A stretch of DNA of 34,667 bases from Gammaproteobacteria bacterium (lineage in GTDB: Bacteria > Pseudomonadota > Gammaproteobacteria > JAHELT01). A program made the position numbers and the translations under genes. This document shows positions 8,866 through 18,142 of this stretch, piece by piece. The notes under the pieces were generated by a model. It was not told the DNA's origin. It saw only the letters and a program-made list of their open reading frames with translations, and searched no databases. Positions within the stretch are counted from its first letter, which is position 1. Each line of letters opens with the position of its first letter. The stretch covers positions 1 through 34,667 of the forward strand of contig JAOTYY010000012.1 in the NCBI GenBank assembly GCA_029861595.1. Reading direction: 5' to 3'.

Positions 8866-9102
8866 ATGCAAGCACTGGCGCTGCCGCCATCCAGGCTGCT
8901 GATCCGTACCAGGCAGGCCGATTCCTCCGCCATCGACGCAATGGCAGAGGCTGTCTGTAACGGCTTTGCTCGTTGCCTGCCTGACGCCGAAAAACTTCCC
9001 GTATCAGCCGAATTGCTGCACCTCGGGCCGCTCCGCGCCCTGATAAACCGTATTACTGAGAAACTCGAAGCGGGTGGGGTGACATCGGTGTTGATGGACT
9101 GA
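8866..9102 (+). CDS. Possible small hypothetical protein (78 aa)
   Basis: An ATG 7 bp after the barrel gene opens a 78-residue frame that fills the gap before convergent tsaB. It contains an amphipathic helical stretch (AIDAMAEAVCNGFARCL) and a second one (LHLGPLRALINRITEKLEAG). Third codon positions are mostly G or C, as in the neighbours. No signal peptide, membrane segment or known domain is recognisable. There is no good Shine-Dalgarno sequence, so expression would rest on coupling to the upstream gene. It may instead be untranslated 3' sequence. Confidence 0.4.
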   Translation: MQALALPPSRLLIRTRQADSSAIDAMAEAVCNGFARCLPDAEKLPVSAELLHLGPLRALINRITEKLEAGGVTSVLMD

Positions 9103-9142
9103 AAAGGGTGCCAGTGGGACATTCGCCTTTCCGCTCGCAGCG

Positions 9143-9823
9143 CTAGCCCGGTTTCACGGCCACGTTATCACGCAGATACACGGGAACGGCCTCTTCCGGC
9201 GCGACACCTTCGCCGCGCCGCAACTGCTCGCCGCCAAGCACGGCTATGTCCTCAGCGCTCGGCAACAGGGCATCGTCGGTCCCATTCAGCAACGCCCCGG
9301 CGTGTCCGGTCAGCAGTTCCGTGTAACTCGCCCATCCCGTCCCGACGCCCATCCAGGTACCGCTCTCTGGCAGCGGCACCTCGCCAGGCGCCGAGACACA
9401 TTCTTCACATTGCGCGATAATGTGTCCCGCTTCGTCGACACGAAACGTACCCCAGTAAACTTCGCGCATGCGCGCATCGATGGCAACGAGCAGTTGTCGG
9501 GCAGCATGTTCGCGCCACGCCCGCCTCGCCATCGCCTCCAGCGTAGACACGCGTGCCACCGGCACGTCCAGGCCGAACGCGATGCCTTGAGTGACACTCG
9601 CGGCCAGGCGTACGCCGGTAAAGCTGCCCGGTCCGCGGCCGAAGGCAACAGCGGTCAGCGACGTGCGCGACCACCCAGCCTCAATGAGCAACTCCTCGAT
9701 CATCGGCAGGATCAGCTCAGCGTGCTGACGCGGTGCCACACGGTAGCGTGCGCAGATCACCGCGTCTTCCCACAACGCCGCGGAGCAGGCTTCGGTCGCC
9801 GTTTCTAGTGCCAGTAGCCGCAA
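9143..9823 (-). CDS. tsaB: tRNA threonylcarbamoyladenosine (t6A) biosynthesis protein TsaB
   Basis: The 226-residue protein belongs to the TsaB/YeaZ family. It has the N-terminal ASKHA-fold start (LALETATEACSAAL) and the family signature FGRGPGSFTGVRLAAS near residues 61-76. TsaB forms a scaffold with TsaD and TsaE, which together with TsaC make t6A37 in ANN-decoding tRNAs. It has no catalytic site of its own. The start is TTG at 9823, the only reasonable start before the frame closes. GAGGG at 9835-9831, 7 nt upstream, is a good Shine-Dalgarno sequence and lies inside the end of repeat R2. Linkage to yoaA is the same as in E. coli. Confidence 0.93.
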   Translation of the reverse strand: MRLLALETATEACSAALWEDAVICARYRVAPRQHAELILPMIEELLIEAGWSRTSLTAVAFGRGPGSFTGVRLAASVTQGIAFGLDVPVARVSTLEAMARRAWREHAARQLLVAIDARMREVYWGTFRVDEAGHIIAQCEECVSAPGEVPLPESGTWMGVGTGWASYTELLTGHAGALLNGTDDALLPSAEDIAVLGGEQLRRGEGVAPEEAVPVYLRDNVAVKPG

Positions 9824-9830
9824 CGGAAAA

Positions 9831-9934
9831 CCCTCACCCTCGGACCCTCTCCCAGAGGGAGAGGGGAGGAAGAGGCGGCGAGGAAGATTGCAAACCCTTC
9901 TCCCTCAGGAGGAGAAGGGTTGGGTTGAGGGGGG
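9831..9934. repeat. Repeat R2: two-hairpin element between yoaA and tsaB
   Basis: The element starts with CCCTCACCCT and ends with TTGGGTTGAGGGG, so its ends are imperfect inverted repeats. Hairpin A has perfect 9-bp arms (9845-9853 and 9857-9865, loop AGA). Hairpin B has perfect 11-bp arms (9893-9903 and 9911-9921). The left end reads GGGTGAGGG on the minus strand, just upstream of the tsaB start. No T-run follows either hairpin, so it is more like a REP/MITE-type dispersed repeat than a terminator. Confidence 0.85.
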
Positions 9935-9943
9935 AGAGCATAA

Positions 9944-11845
9944 TCAGCATCGCGAAAAAAAGTCGTTTACGTCCTCGATGTCGTCGGTGACAGGCATCGG
10001 CGGCAGGCTGTCGATAAACACCCGGCCGTACCCGCGGGTGCGCAGGCGCGGATCGCATAACACCAGCACACCGCGATCGCCGGTGTCTCGAATCAACCGC
10101 CCGACACCCTGCTTCAGTGCAATTACGGCATGTGGCAACTGAAACTCTCTGAACGGCTCAAGTCCCTGGCGTTTGAATGCTTCCAGGCGCGATTGCAACA
10201 CGGGATCGCCGAGTGCGGCAAACGGCAGCTTGTCGATCAACACGCACGACAAGGCATCACCACGCACATCGACACCTTCCCAGAAACTGCTGGTGCCCAC
10301 CAGAACCGCATCGCCCGCGGCCCGAAACTGATCCAGCAGATCGGCTTTTGGCGCCTCGCCCTGCACCAGGACCGGGAACTCGAGCGTGCGGCGCAATTCG
10401 TCCGCAACGTGGCGCAGTGCGCGAAAACTGGTCAGCAATACGAAAGCGCGGCCGCGGCTCGCCGCCAGCACCTTTCTGGCGACCTCGGCAACCGCATCTG
10501 AGTGCTCGCGTGATCCCGGATCGGGCAGGTTGGCCGGCAGGTACAACAGCGCATTGCGGCGATAGTCGAAAGGACTGTCCAGTTGCAGTTCCTGCGCGTC
10601 GTGCAGTCCCAAGCGCTGGCGAAAGTGCTGGAAACTGCCACCCACCGACAAGGTAGCCGAAGTAAACACCCACGCGGCTTCGGACATCGACATGAAGCCC
10701 TGAAACAGTCCGGATACGTCGACCGGTGTACTGCGCAATGCGAAACCCTGCGCAAATGTTTCGAACCAGCGGATGTCCTCTTCACTGACGTCTTCCGTGA
10801 ATCCTTGCAGCTGGCGCAGCAGTGTCTGCGCGCGGCGGTGGCAATGCTCCAGACCTTTACTGCGCGGCGCATTTGCCTTTAAAGCGTCCTGCAGTCCACG
10901 CAGTGCGTCGCGCAATCGTGCCAGAGCAGGGAGCACGGCGGGCGGCGCTTCATGCCAGGGTGCGCGGCGCCGTTCGCTGCCGAATTCCAGTCGCAGATCG
11001 CGCGCCGCCTTGTCCACTTGCGCGGCCTGCTCGGCAATGTCACCCGCATCGCGCGCTTCACGCAGTTGCTCGATACGAGCGTCCTGGGCAAGCCCCAGCA
11101 ACTGCCGGGTGCTCAATTGCTCACCGAAGAAGTTGCTGGCGATCTCGGGAAGCTGATGCGCTTCGTCGAGGATCATGGCTTCGGCGCTGGGCAGCACTTC
11201 GCCGAATCCTTCTTCTTTCAGCGCCATGTCGGCGAACAACAGGTGATGGTTCACTACCACGATCTGAGCGGCCTGCGCATTGCGCCGGGCGTTGAGCACG
11301 TGACAGCCGGCAAGCTGCGGACACTCGCTGCCGAGGCAGTTTTCCACCGTGGACGTCACGCGCGGCCAGATGGAAGAATCCTCCGCAACCTCCGCAACTT
11401 CGGCGATGTCACCATCGCGCGTGCGCTGCGACCATGCTTCGATATGCTGCAATTCGCCAAGTGCCGCGGGCCGCAGCCTGGATCGTTCGTCCTGCACGTG
11501 CAGTAAACGGTAATGGCACAGGTAGTTGGCACGCCCCTTGAGCAGGGCGATCGGTTCGCCGTAACCCAGCGCACGCCTCGCCAGCGGCACGTCTCGTTGA
11601 AATAGCTGATCCTGCAGGTGTCGCGTGGCCGTGGAAATCACCGTCCGCCGACCGCTGCGCATCACCGGTACCAGGTACGCCATGCTTTTACCGACTCCAG
11701 TGCCCGCCTCGGCGATCAGCGTGGTACCTTGTGCCAGCGCCGCCTCCACCGCAGTGCTCAACACCTGCTGCACGTCGCGCGGCGCAAATCCGGGTAAGAT
11801 GTCTGCCAGCGGTCCATCGGCAGCCAGCACATCGGCGGCGCTCAT
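9944..11845 (-). CDS. yoaA: ATP-dependent iron-sulfur DNA helicase YoaA (DinG/XPD-like)
   Basis: This 633-residue superfamily 2 helicase has Walker A AGTGVGKS (47-54) and the DEAH box at 227-230 in ILDEAHQLPE. Four cysteines at 110, 170, 175 and 181 have the XPD/DinG spacing that binds a [4Fe-4S] cluster. Late motifs include the segment FWEGVDVRGD and QGVGRLIRDTGDRG, the arginine-finger region of motif VI. YoaA unwinds 5'-to-3' and in E. coli acts with the HolC subunit of DNA polymerase III to repair replication damage. Length is close to that of the E. coli protein, and the neighbour tsaB is the same. The start overlaps the end of the TPR lipoprotein gene by 4 bp. A small EVAEVAE repeat near residue 150 is the only oddity. 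Confidence 0.92.
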   Translation of the reverse strand: MSAADVLAADGPLADILPGFAPRDVQQVLSTAVEAALAQGTTLIAEAGTGVGKSMAYLVPVMRSGRRTVISTATRHLQDQLFQRDVPLARRALGYGEPIALLKGRANYLCHYRLLHVQDERSRLRPAALGELQHIEAWSQRTRDGDIAEVAEVAEDSSIWPRVTSTVENCLGSECPQLAGCHVLNARRNAQAAQIVVVNHHLLFADMALKEEGFGEVLPSAEAMILDEAHQLPEIASNFFGEQLSTRQLLGLAQDARIEQLREARDAGDIAEQAAQVDKAARDLRLEFGSERRRAPWHEAPPAVLPALARLRDALRGLQDALKANAPRSKGLEHCHRRAQTLLRQLQGFTEDVSEEDIRWFETFAQGFALRSTPVDVSGLFQGFMSMSEAAWVFTSATLSVGGSFQHFRQRLGLHDAQELQLDSPFDYRRNALLYLPANLPDPGSREHSDAVAEVARKVLAASRGRAFVLLTSFRALRHVADELRRTLEFPVLVQGEAPKADLLDQFRAAGDAVLVGTSSFWEGVDVRGDALSCVLIDKLPFAALGDPVLQSRLEAFKRQGLEPFREFQLPHAVIALKQGVGRLIRDTGDRGVLVLCDPRLRTRGYGRVFIDSLPPMPVTDDIEDVNDFFSRC

Positions 11846-12324
11846 TCGCCGGTGCGATCCTGCAGCTTGTCCAGTTCGCGTTGCGCGATATCGACACCCT
11901 CCTGATCATCGCGCGCCTCACGCGCGTGGCGGATGATCAGCCAGTTGCGGTAACGCAACGAGGGATTGGCGGACGACAGGGCATTCGACTTCGCGGCCAG
12001 GTTTTCCGCCTGTCCCGGTTCGTTCTGCAACAACCGCAACTCCGCCAGACGGCTCCACAAGACCGGATTACCCGGTTCCATCCTGATCGCCTGCTCGAGG
12101 CGCACGGTCGCACGCGAATAGTCGCGCGTCTGCCGCGCAACCTCTGCGTCCCGCCAGAGCGCCATCACCTGAGGGCTCTCGACGCCGAGGCGGATATCAT
12201 CGCCGGGCTTCGGCTCAGGCGGTGGTTCACTCACCGGCGCCGGCGCGCAACCGTATCCGCCGGCGGCAACAAACAGCACCAGCAGCGACGTGCCCGCCCA
12301 GATACGCAGCTGTGTTATTCCCAT
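11842..12324 (-). CDS. Small TPR lipoprotein
   Basis: The 160-residue protein has a lipoprotein signal peptide ending in a lipobox (GGYGC, Cys about residue 26), followed by a proline-rich linker. The mature part has two tetratricopeptide-like repeats: residues about 54-87 ([34 protein letters not shown]) and about 88-121 ([30 protein letters not shown]). It should sit in the envelope, probably on the periplasmic face of the outer membrane, as a protein-binding adaptor. Its partner is unknown. The gene overlaps the 3' end of guaA by 10 bp and yoaA by 4 bp, so it is tightly coupled to two cytoplasmic enzymes although it acts elsewhere. Similar lipoproteins sit beside yoaA in related bacteria, as far as recalled. 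Confidence 0.8.
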   Translation of the reverse strand: MGITQLRIWAGTSLLVLFVAAGGYGCAPAPVSEPPPEPKPGDDIRLGVESPQVMALWRDAEVARQTRDYSRATVRLEQAIRMEPGNPVLWSRLAELRLLQNEPGQAENLAAKSNALSSANPSLRYRNWLIIRHAREARDDQEGVDIAQRELDKLQDRTGE

Positions 12325-13889
12325 TCGATTGTGGCCGGGGGTTTGCCAGAGATGTCATACACCACCCGCGATACGCCCTGCACCTCATTGATGATGCGCC
12401 GCGAGACATGGTCGAGAAAATCGTAGGGCAGCCGTGCCCAGCGTGCGGTCATGAAATCCACTGTCTCCACCGCGCGCAGTGATATCACGTGATCGTAACG
12501 TCGCGCATCACCGACCACCCCGACCGACTTGACCGGCAGAAACACCGCAAAGGCCTGGGCAACTTTGTCGTACAAATCGTGAGCGCGCAATTCATCGATG
12601 AAAATAGCATCGGCGAAGCGCAAAACGTCGGCGTATTCCTTGTGCACCGCACCGAGTATGCGCACCCCGAGTCCCGGGCCCGGAAACGGGTGGCGGTAAA
12701 CCATGTCGTAAGGCAGGCCGAGTTCCAGGCCGATTCTGCGCACCTCGTCCTTGAACAGCTCACGCAACGGTTCGAGGAGTTGCAGCTTCATGTGCTCGGG
12801 CAAACCGCCGACGTTGTGGTGCGACTTGATTGTGTGTGCCTTACCGGTGCTGGCCCCGGCCGACTCGATCACGTCCGGGTAAATGGTGCCCTGCGCCAGC
12901 CACCCCACGTCCGGCAGACGGCCCGCTTCTTCTTCGAACACTGCGATGAACACGTTGCCGATGATCTTGCGTTTGGCTTCCGGTTCGGCCACGTCGTGCA
13001 GCGCATCGAGAAAACGCTGCTCGGCAGCGACCCGGATCAGTCTGACACCCATGTGCTCGGCGAACGTCTGCATCACCTGTTCGGCTTCGCGGGCCCGCAG
13101 CAGACCGTTGTCGACGAATACGCACGTGAGTTGCTCGCCGATCGCACGGTGCAGCAATGCGGCCACCACCGCCGAATCCACACCACCGGAAAGACCCAGC
13201 AGCACGTTCTGCTCACCGATCTGCTCGCGGATGCGCTGCAGGCTGTCCTGGATGATATTGCCGGTCGTCCATTGCGCTTCACACGCGCAGATGTCGCGCA
13301 CAAAATGCTGCAGAATGCGCTCCCCCTGGCGCGTGTGCGTGACCTCGGGATGGAACTGCACACCGTAGTAGTTGCGCGACGCGTCAGCCATCGCCGCCGT
13401 TGGCGCATTGTCAGAGCTGGCGATACACTCGAAGCCGTCCGGCAGTTCCTCCACCCGGTCGCCGTGGCTCATCCACACGTCCAGCAAGGCCGCACCGTCC
13501 GCCGCCGTATGATCTTCGATGTCGCGCAGCAGCCGGGAAGCTTTCTGCACGCGCACCTGCGCGTAACCGAATTCGCTGTGACCGCTGCCACCCACTTTGC
13601 CGCCGAGTTGCGCAGCCATGGTCTGCATGCCGTAACAGATGCCCAGTACCGGAACACCGCTCGTGAACACCACCTCGGGCGCACGCGGTGTCTGCTCGGC
13701 CAGAACCGATTCCGGACCACCGGACAACACGATGCCGCGCGCGGCAAATTCCTCGATGCGCGCGGGGTCGGCATCCCAGGCGTAAATCTCGCAGTACACG
13801 CCGAGTTCGCGGATGCGCCGCGCGATCAATTGCGTGTACTGGGCGCCGAAATCGAGAATCAGGATGCGGTGGGCGTGAATGTCGGTCAT
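12315..13889 (-). CDS. guaA: GMP synthase (glutamine-hydrolysing) GuaA
   Basis: The 524-residue enzyme makes GMP from XMP, ATP and glutamine, the last step of guanine nucleotide synthesis. The N-terminal class I glutamine amidotransferase domain (about 8-200) has the nucleophile Cys85 in GICYGMQ and the His/Glu of [10 protein letters not shown]. The ATP-pyrophosphatase domain carries the PP-loop [11 protein letters not shown] (about 232-242). The C-terminal dimerisation domain ends in PATIEWE, which is typical. Length is normal (525 in E. coli). The ATG is preceded on the minus strand by two GAGG boxes (13903-13900 and 13897-13894) formed by a repeat end. It lies downstream of guaB on the same strand, as in most gammaproteobacteria, but 240 bp of repeats separate them. 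Confidence 0.97.
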   Translation of the reverse strand: MTDIHAHRILILDFGAQYTQLIARRIRELGVYCEIYAWDADPARIEEFAARGIVLSGGPESVLAEQTPRAPEVVFTSGVPVLGICYGMQTMAAQLGGKVGGSGHSEFGYAQVRVQKASRLLRDIEDHTAADGAALLDVWMSHGDRVEELPDGFECIASSDNAPTAAMADASRNYYGVQFHPEVTHTRQGERILQHFVRDICACEAQWTTGNIIQDSLQRIREQIGEQNVLLGLSGGVDSAVVAALLHRAIGEQLTCVFVDNGLLRAREAEQVMQTFAEHMGVRLIRVAAEQRFLDALHDVAEPEAKRKIIGNVFIAVFEEEAGRLPDVGWLAQGTIYPDVIESAGASTGKAHTIKSHHNVGGLPEHMKLQLLEPLRELFKDEVRRIGLELGLPYDMVYRHPFPGPGLGVRILGAVHKEYADVLRFADAIFIDELRAHDLYDKVAQAFAVFLPVKSVGVVGDARRYDHVISLRAVETVDFMTARWARLPYDFLDHVSRRIINEVQGVSRVVYDISGKPPATIEWE

Positions 13890-13890
13890 G

Positions 13891-14086
13891 GACCCTCAAC
13901 CTCGATTCTTCTCCCGCCGGGCGAGAAGAGAAAGAAACGAAGACCCTCACCGCTGACCACTTCCAGGGGGAGACGGGCCCTTCTCCCCTCTGGGGAGAAG
14001 GGTTGGGGATGAGGGGCTGCGGAGAGCAGGCGCGTTATCGGACAATCGCCCTCACCCCTGACCCCTCTCCCAGAGGGGAAGGGGAA
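13891..14086. repeat. Repeat cluster R3 between guaB and guaA
   Basis: The gap between guaB and guaA is filled with pieces of the same repeat family. At 13891-13930 there is a CCCTCAACC end and a CTTCTC/GAGAAG hairpin. At 13944-14015 there is a nearly full copy: its first hairpin is worn down, but its second is perfect (CCCTTCTCCCC, 13978-13988, with 13992-14002, loop TCT) and ends TTGGGGATGAGGGG. At 14050-14084 there is a half copy, CCCTCACCCCTGACCCC plus a 7-bp hairpin (14062-14068 with 14072-14078). Successive insertion or recombination of one element is the likely cause. Confidence 0.82.
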
Positions 14087-14129
14087 CAACAGATCGGAGG
14101 TAGAAGGGGGCAACGGTGGAATGTCCCTG

Positions 14130-15611
<1,482 letters not shown>

Positions 15612-15622
15612 TTAATCGTACA

Positions 15623-15650
15623 ATTATACCTTGAACTGCAATTACGTCGA
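15623..15650 (-). promoter_or_regulatory. Promoter of guaB
   Basis: On the minus strand a perfect TATAAT (15628-15623) is preceded at 16 bp by TCGACG (15650-15645), which matches the -35 consensus at 4 of 6 positions. Transcription would start near 15616 and give a leader of about 26 nt before the guaB ATG. The site lies in the 63-bp gap shared with divergent xseA. No equally good plus-strand promoter was found for xseA. Confidence 0.65.
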
Positions 15651-15653
15651 ACG

Positions 15654-17033
15654 ATGCAACCCGATCTGCTAGAAAACGGCAACCGCAAAATCTACACCGT
15701 CAGCGAACTCAACGCGTCGGTACGGCGGCGCCTTGAGCAGGGCTTCGGCAAACTTTGGCTGGAGGGGGAAATCTCCAATCTTTCGGCACCCGCTTCCGGG
15801 CATCTGTATTTCACCCTGAAAGATAGCGACGCGCAGGTACGCTGCGCCTTGTTCCGCGGGTCACGCCGTAACCTGGATTTCACCCCGCAAGACGGCCAGC
15901 ACGTCGTGGCATTCGCCAAGGTGAGCATGTATGAACCGCGCGGCGAGTATCAACTGGTCGTCGAGCAACTCGAGGAAGTAGGGAGCGGGCTGCTGCGCCG
16001 CCAGTTCGAACAGCTCAAAGCGCGTCTGCACAAAGCGGGCCTGTTCGCAGCCGAACACAAGCAGGCACTGCCCCGCATCCCCATGACGCTGGGCGTTGTT
16101 ACTTCGCCAACCGGCGCGGCACTTCGCGATGTGATTCGCGTCTTCAGACGGCGTGCACCGTGGTTACGGGTGGTGGTATTCCCGAGCCGCGTGCAAGGCG
16201 CTGACGCGGGCGCCGAACTGGCCGCAGCGGTAACGTGTGCCGACCGGTACGGGGGCTGCGATCTGCTGTTGCTGGTGCGCGGCGGCGGTTCCCTGGAAGA
16301 TCTGTGGGCGTTCAACGACGAGCGCCTGGCGCAAGCGATTTATGCGTGCGGCACGCCGCTGATCAGTGGCGTCGGGCATGAGATCGATTTTACGATCGCC
16401 GATTTTGTCGCTGATCTGCGCGCCGCCACACCATCGGCAGCGGCGGAAATGGCGACGCCGGACGTGCAGGATCTGCGTGCCGGCATCGATGCGATCCTGC
16501 TGCGGCTGGTGAAATCGCAACGCCACACACTGGCACGCGGGACCCATGGCCTGGAGGCGGCAGCCCATCGCCTGCGCATCCAGCACCCGGTACAACGGTT
16601 ACAGCAGCAGGCCCAACGCCGCGACGAACTGGAGCTGCGCCTGCACCGGGCGGTTCGGGCGCGCAGCACCCGCGCAGCGCAGTCGTTGGCTAACAATCTC
16701 GGCGCATTGCGGGCCCATCACCCTGCGCGGCAATTGCCGTTGCTGAGTTCGCGCCTGCAACGGCAATCGGAACGCTTGCGCGGCGCCATACGCGAACGCT
16801 TGGCGGTCTTCAGCAACCGCCTGCAGGCAAGCGCGCGCACCCTCGAGGCCGTCAGCCCCCTGGCAACCCTGGCGCGCGGTTACGCGATTTTGCACCCAGC
16901 AAATAGTCCCACCACACCCATTGTCGCGGCCGGGCAGGTGCGCACAGGCGATCTGTTGCACGCACAACTGGCCGAGGGTGGTCTGCGTTGCCGGGTAGAA
17001 GGCACCTTTGAGCCGGAGAAAACCGGGAATTAG
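15654..17033 (+). CDS. xseA: Exodeoxyribonuclease VII large subunit XseA
   Basis: The 459-residue protein is the catalytic large subunit of exonuclease VII, which degrades single-stranded DNA from both ends and works with the small subunit XseB. The N-terminal OB-fold (about 10-105) is recognisable in YTVSELNASVRRRLEQGF, LWLEGEISNLSAPASGH and YFTLKD. The catalytic core follows with GVVTSPTGAALRDVIRVFRRR, LLLVRGGGSLEDLWAFNDE and PLISGVGHEIDFTIADFVADLRAATPSAAAE. A long coiled-coil region fills about 290-410. ATG 15654 was chosen because it begins the family's conserved N-terminus; the open frame upstream is only antisense to guaB. Length matches E. coli XseA (456). xseB is not in the window. 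Confidence 0.95.
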   Translation: MQPDLLENGNRKIYTVSELNASVRRRLEQGFGKLWLEGEISNLSAPASGHLYFTLKDSDAQVRCALFRGSRRNLDFTPQDGQHVVAFAKVSMYEPRGEYQLVVEQLEEVGSGLLRRQFEQLKARLHKAGLFAAEHKQALPRIPMTLGVVTSPTGAALRDVIRVFRRRAPWLRVVVFPSRVQGADAGAELAAAVTCADRYGGCDLLLLVRGGGSLEDLWAFNDERLAQAIYACGTPLISGVGHEIDFTIADFVADLRAATPSAAAEMATPDVQDLRAGIDAILLRLVKSQRHTLARGTHGLEAAAHRLRIQHPVQRLQQQAQRRDELELRLHRAVRARSTRAAQSLANNLGALRAHHPARQLPLLSSRLQRQSERLRGAIRERLAVFSNRLQASARTLEAVSPLATLARGYAILHPANSPTTPIVAAGQVRTGDLLHAQLAEGGLRCRVEGTFEPEKTGN

Positions 17034-17096
17034 CCTGATCGCGGCAGTGAGGCGGTAACGCCGGCAACCCGGTGCTGGATGCTGACAACGACAGAT

Positions 17097-17112
17097 AAGG
17101 AAACCGTAACTG
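17097..17112 (+). promoter_or_regulatory. Ribosome binding site and CTG start of the membrane-fusion gene
   Basis: AAGGA (17097-17101) lies 8 nt before a CTG codon (17110-17112), and the codon just before that CTG is an in-frame TAA. Starting at CTG gives a complete signal peptide (NKFSAISFAAAALVSAAGVCA), while the later GTG at 17152 would cut it in half. The sequence thus favours a rare CTG start. Confidence 0.6.
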
Positions 17113-18126
17113 AACAAATTCTCGGCGATCAGTTTTGCCGCTGCTGCGCTGGTGAGTGCTGCTGGCGTGTGCGCCGCAGATCGCCTGCCCGTGCAGACTG
17201 CAACGCTGAGCACATTGCTGCGACCCGCAAGCGGCGATGCACCGGCTACCGTCGTCAGCCTCAACGATACGTGGCTGGAGGCGGAAATCAGCGCCCCGAT
17301 CGTATCGCTGGATAAACGCGTCGGCGATTCCGTCGCCAGAGGCGAAGCCGTGGTGCGCCTCGATTGCCGCCGCTTTACCCGCGAGCAGGAGCTGGCGGCT
17401 GCCAACGTCGAAGTGCTGACGGCACGCGAAAATCTTGCCGCGCAACGGCTGGAACGAGCACGCGGTCTGCGGCGCAGTAAAAACATCGCCGAAGAATCCT
17501 TCAATCAGCGCGAGGCGGAGTTCGCCAGCGCCAAGGCGGAAACGCAGGCTCAGCAGGTCGCGCTGTCCATAGCCCGCGACAATGTTGCGCGCTGTGAGAT
17601 CAAAGCGCCTTTTGCCGGTGTTGTCGCGGCGCGTCAGGCACAGCTAGGCGAGCTTGCCGCGCCAGGCAAACAGCTGCTGCGCCTGCTGGACACCACCACT
17701 GTGGAACTGGCAGCACAACTGCCGGCGCGCGACATCGCCTCGTTGCAGCAAGCGACGGCGGCCACCTACCGGCACAACGAGCAACCCTACCCGGTACGGG
17801 TGCGAGCCATCGTTCCGAATATCGAAACCGGCACACGCACCCAGGAAATCCGCCTTACCTTCAGCGGGCCGGCGCCACCACCCGGCGCCAGCGGCCGCCT
17901 GCGCTGGCAACTCGACACCGGTCTGCTGCCGGCAGAATACCTGGTGCGACGGGCGGATGGGCTGGGGGTACTGGTGGCGCGCGGTGGCACGGCCGCGTTC
18001 GTACCGGTCCCGGGCGCGCGTGAGGGCCGTCCCACACCTGTCGATCTACCGCCGCATACGCAGGTCATAACCGCAGGCCGCTACAGCGTCTCGCACGGCG
18101 ACGCTATCGCCGTCACGCCCCAGTGA
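17110..18126 (+). CDS. RND efflux periplasmic adaptor (membrane-fusion protein, HlyD family)
   Basis: The protein has 338 residues from the CTG start. It has a signal peptide (cleavage near VCA-AD, residue 23) and then a barrel-sandwich/lipoyl half (EAEISAPIVSLDKRVGDSVARGEAVVRLDC). A coiled-coil hairpin (about 90-165, with ARGLRRSKNIAEESFNQREAEFASAKAETQAQ) comes next. The second lipoyl half follows (CEIKAPFAGVVAARQAQLGELAAPGKQLLRLLD), then beta-barrel and membrane-proximal domains. Adaptors of this family link an RND pump to an outer-membrane channel. The pump gene starts 17 bp downstream. No TolC-type gene is present nearby, so a channel encoded elsewhere must be used. It is shorter than AcrA (about 397). 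An alternative start is GTG 17152. Confidence 0.88.
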   Translation: MNKFSAISFAAAALVSAAGVCAADRLPVQTATLSTLLRPASGDAPATVVSLNDTWLEAEISAPIVSLDKRVGDSVARGEAVVRLDCRRFTREQELAAANVEVLTARENLAAQRLERARGLRRSKNIAEESFNQREAEFASAKAETQAQQVALSIARDNVARCEIKAPFAGVVAARQAQLGELAAPGKQLLRLLDTTTVELAAQLPARDIASLQQATAATYRHNEQPYPVRVRAIVPNIETGTRTQEIRLTFSGPAPPPGASGRLRWQLDTGLLPAEYLVRRADGLGVLVARGGTAAFVPVPGAREGRPTPVDLPPHTQVITAGRYSVSHGDAIAVTPQ

Positions 18127-18142
18127 CACGCCACGTCGCTGC

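Noticed and set aside
9845-9921. Hairpins of repeat R2 as an intrinsic terminator between yoaA and tsaB
   Set aside because: Neither strand has a T-run after the stems, and the same hairpins recur in unrelated gaps, so a dispersed repeat is the better explanation.
12489-14012. 507-residue plus-strand frame opposite guaA
   Set aside because: It is fully antisense to a clear guaA, has no recognisable domain, and its length follows from the GC-rich codon use of guaA.
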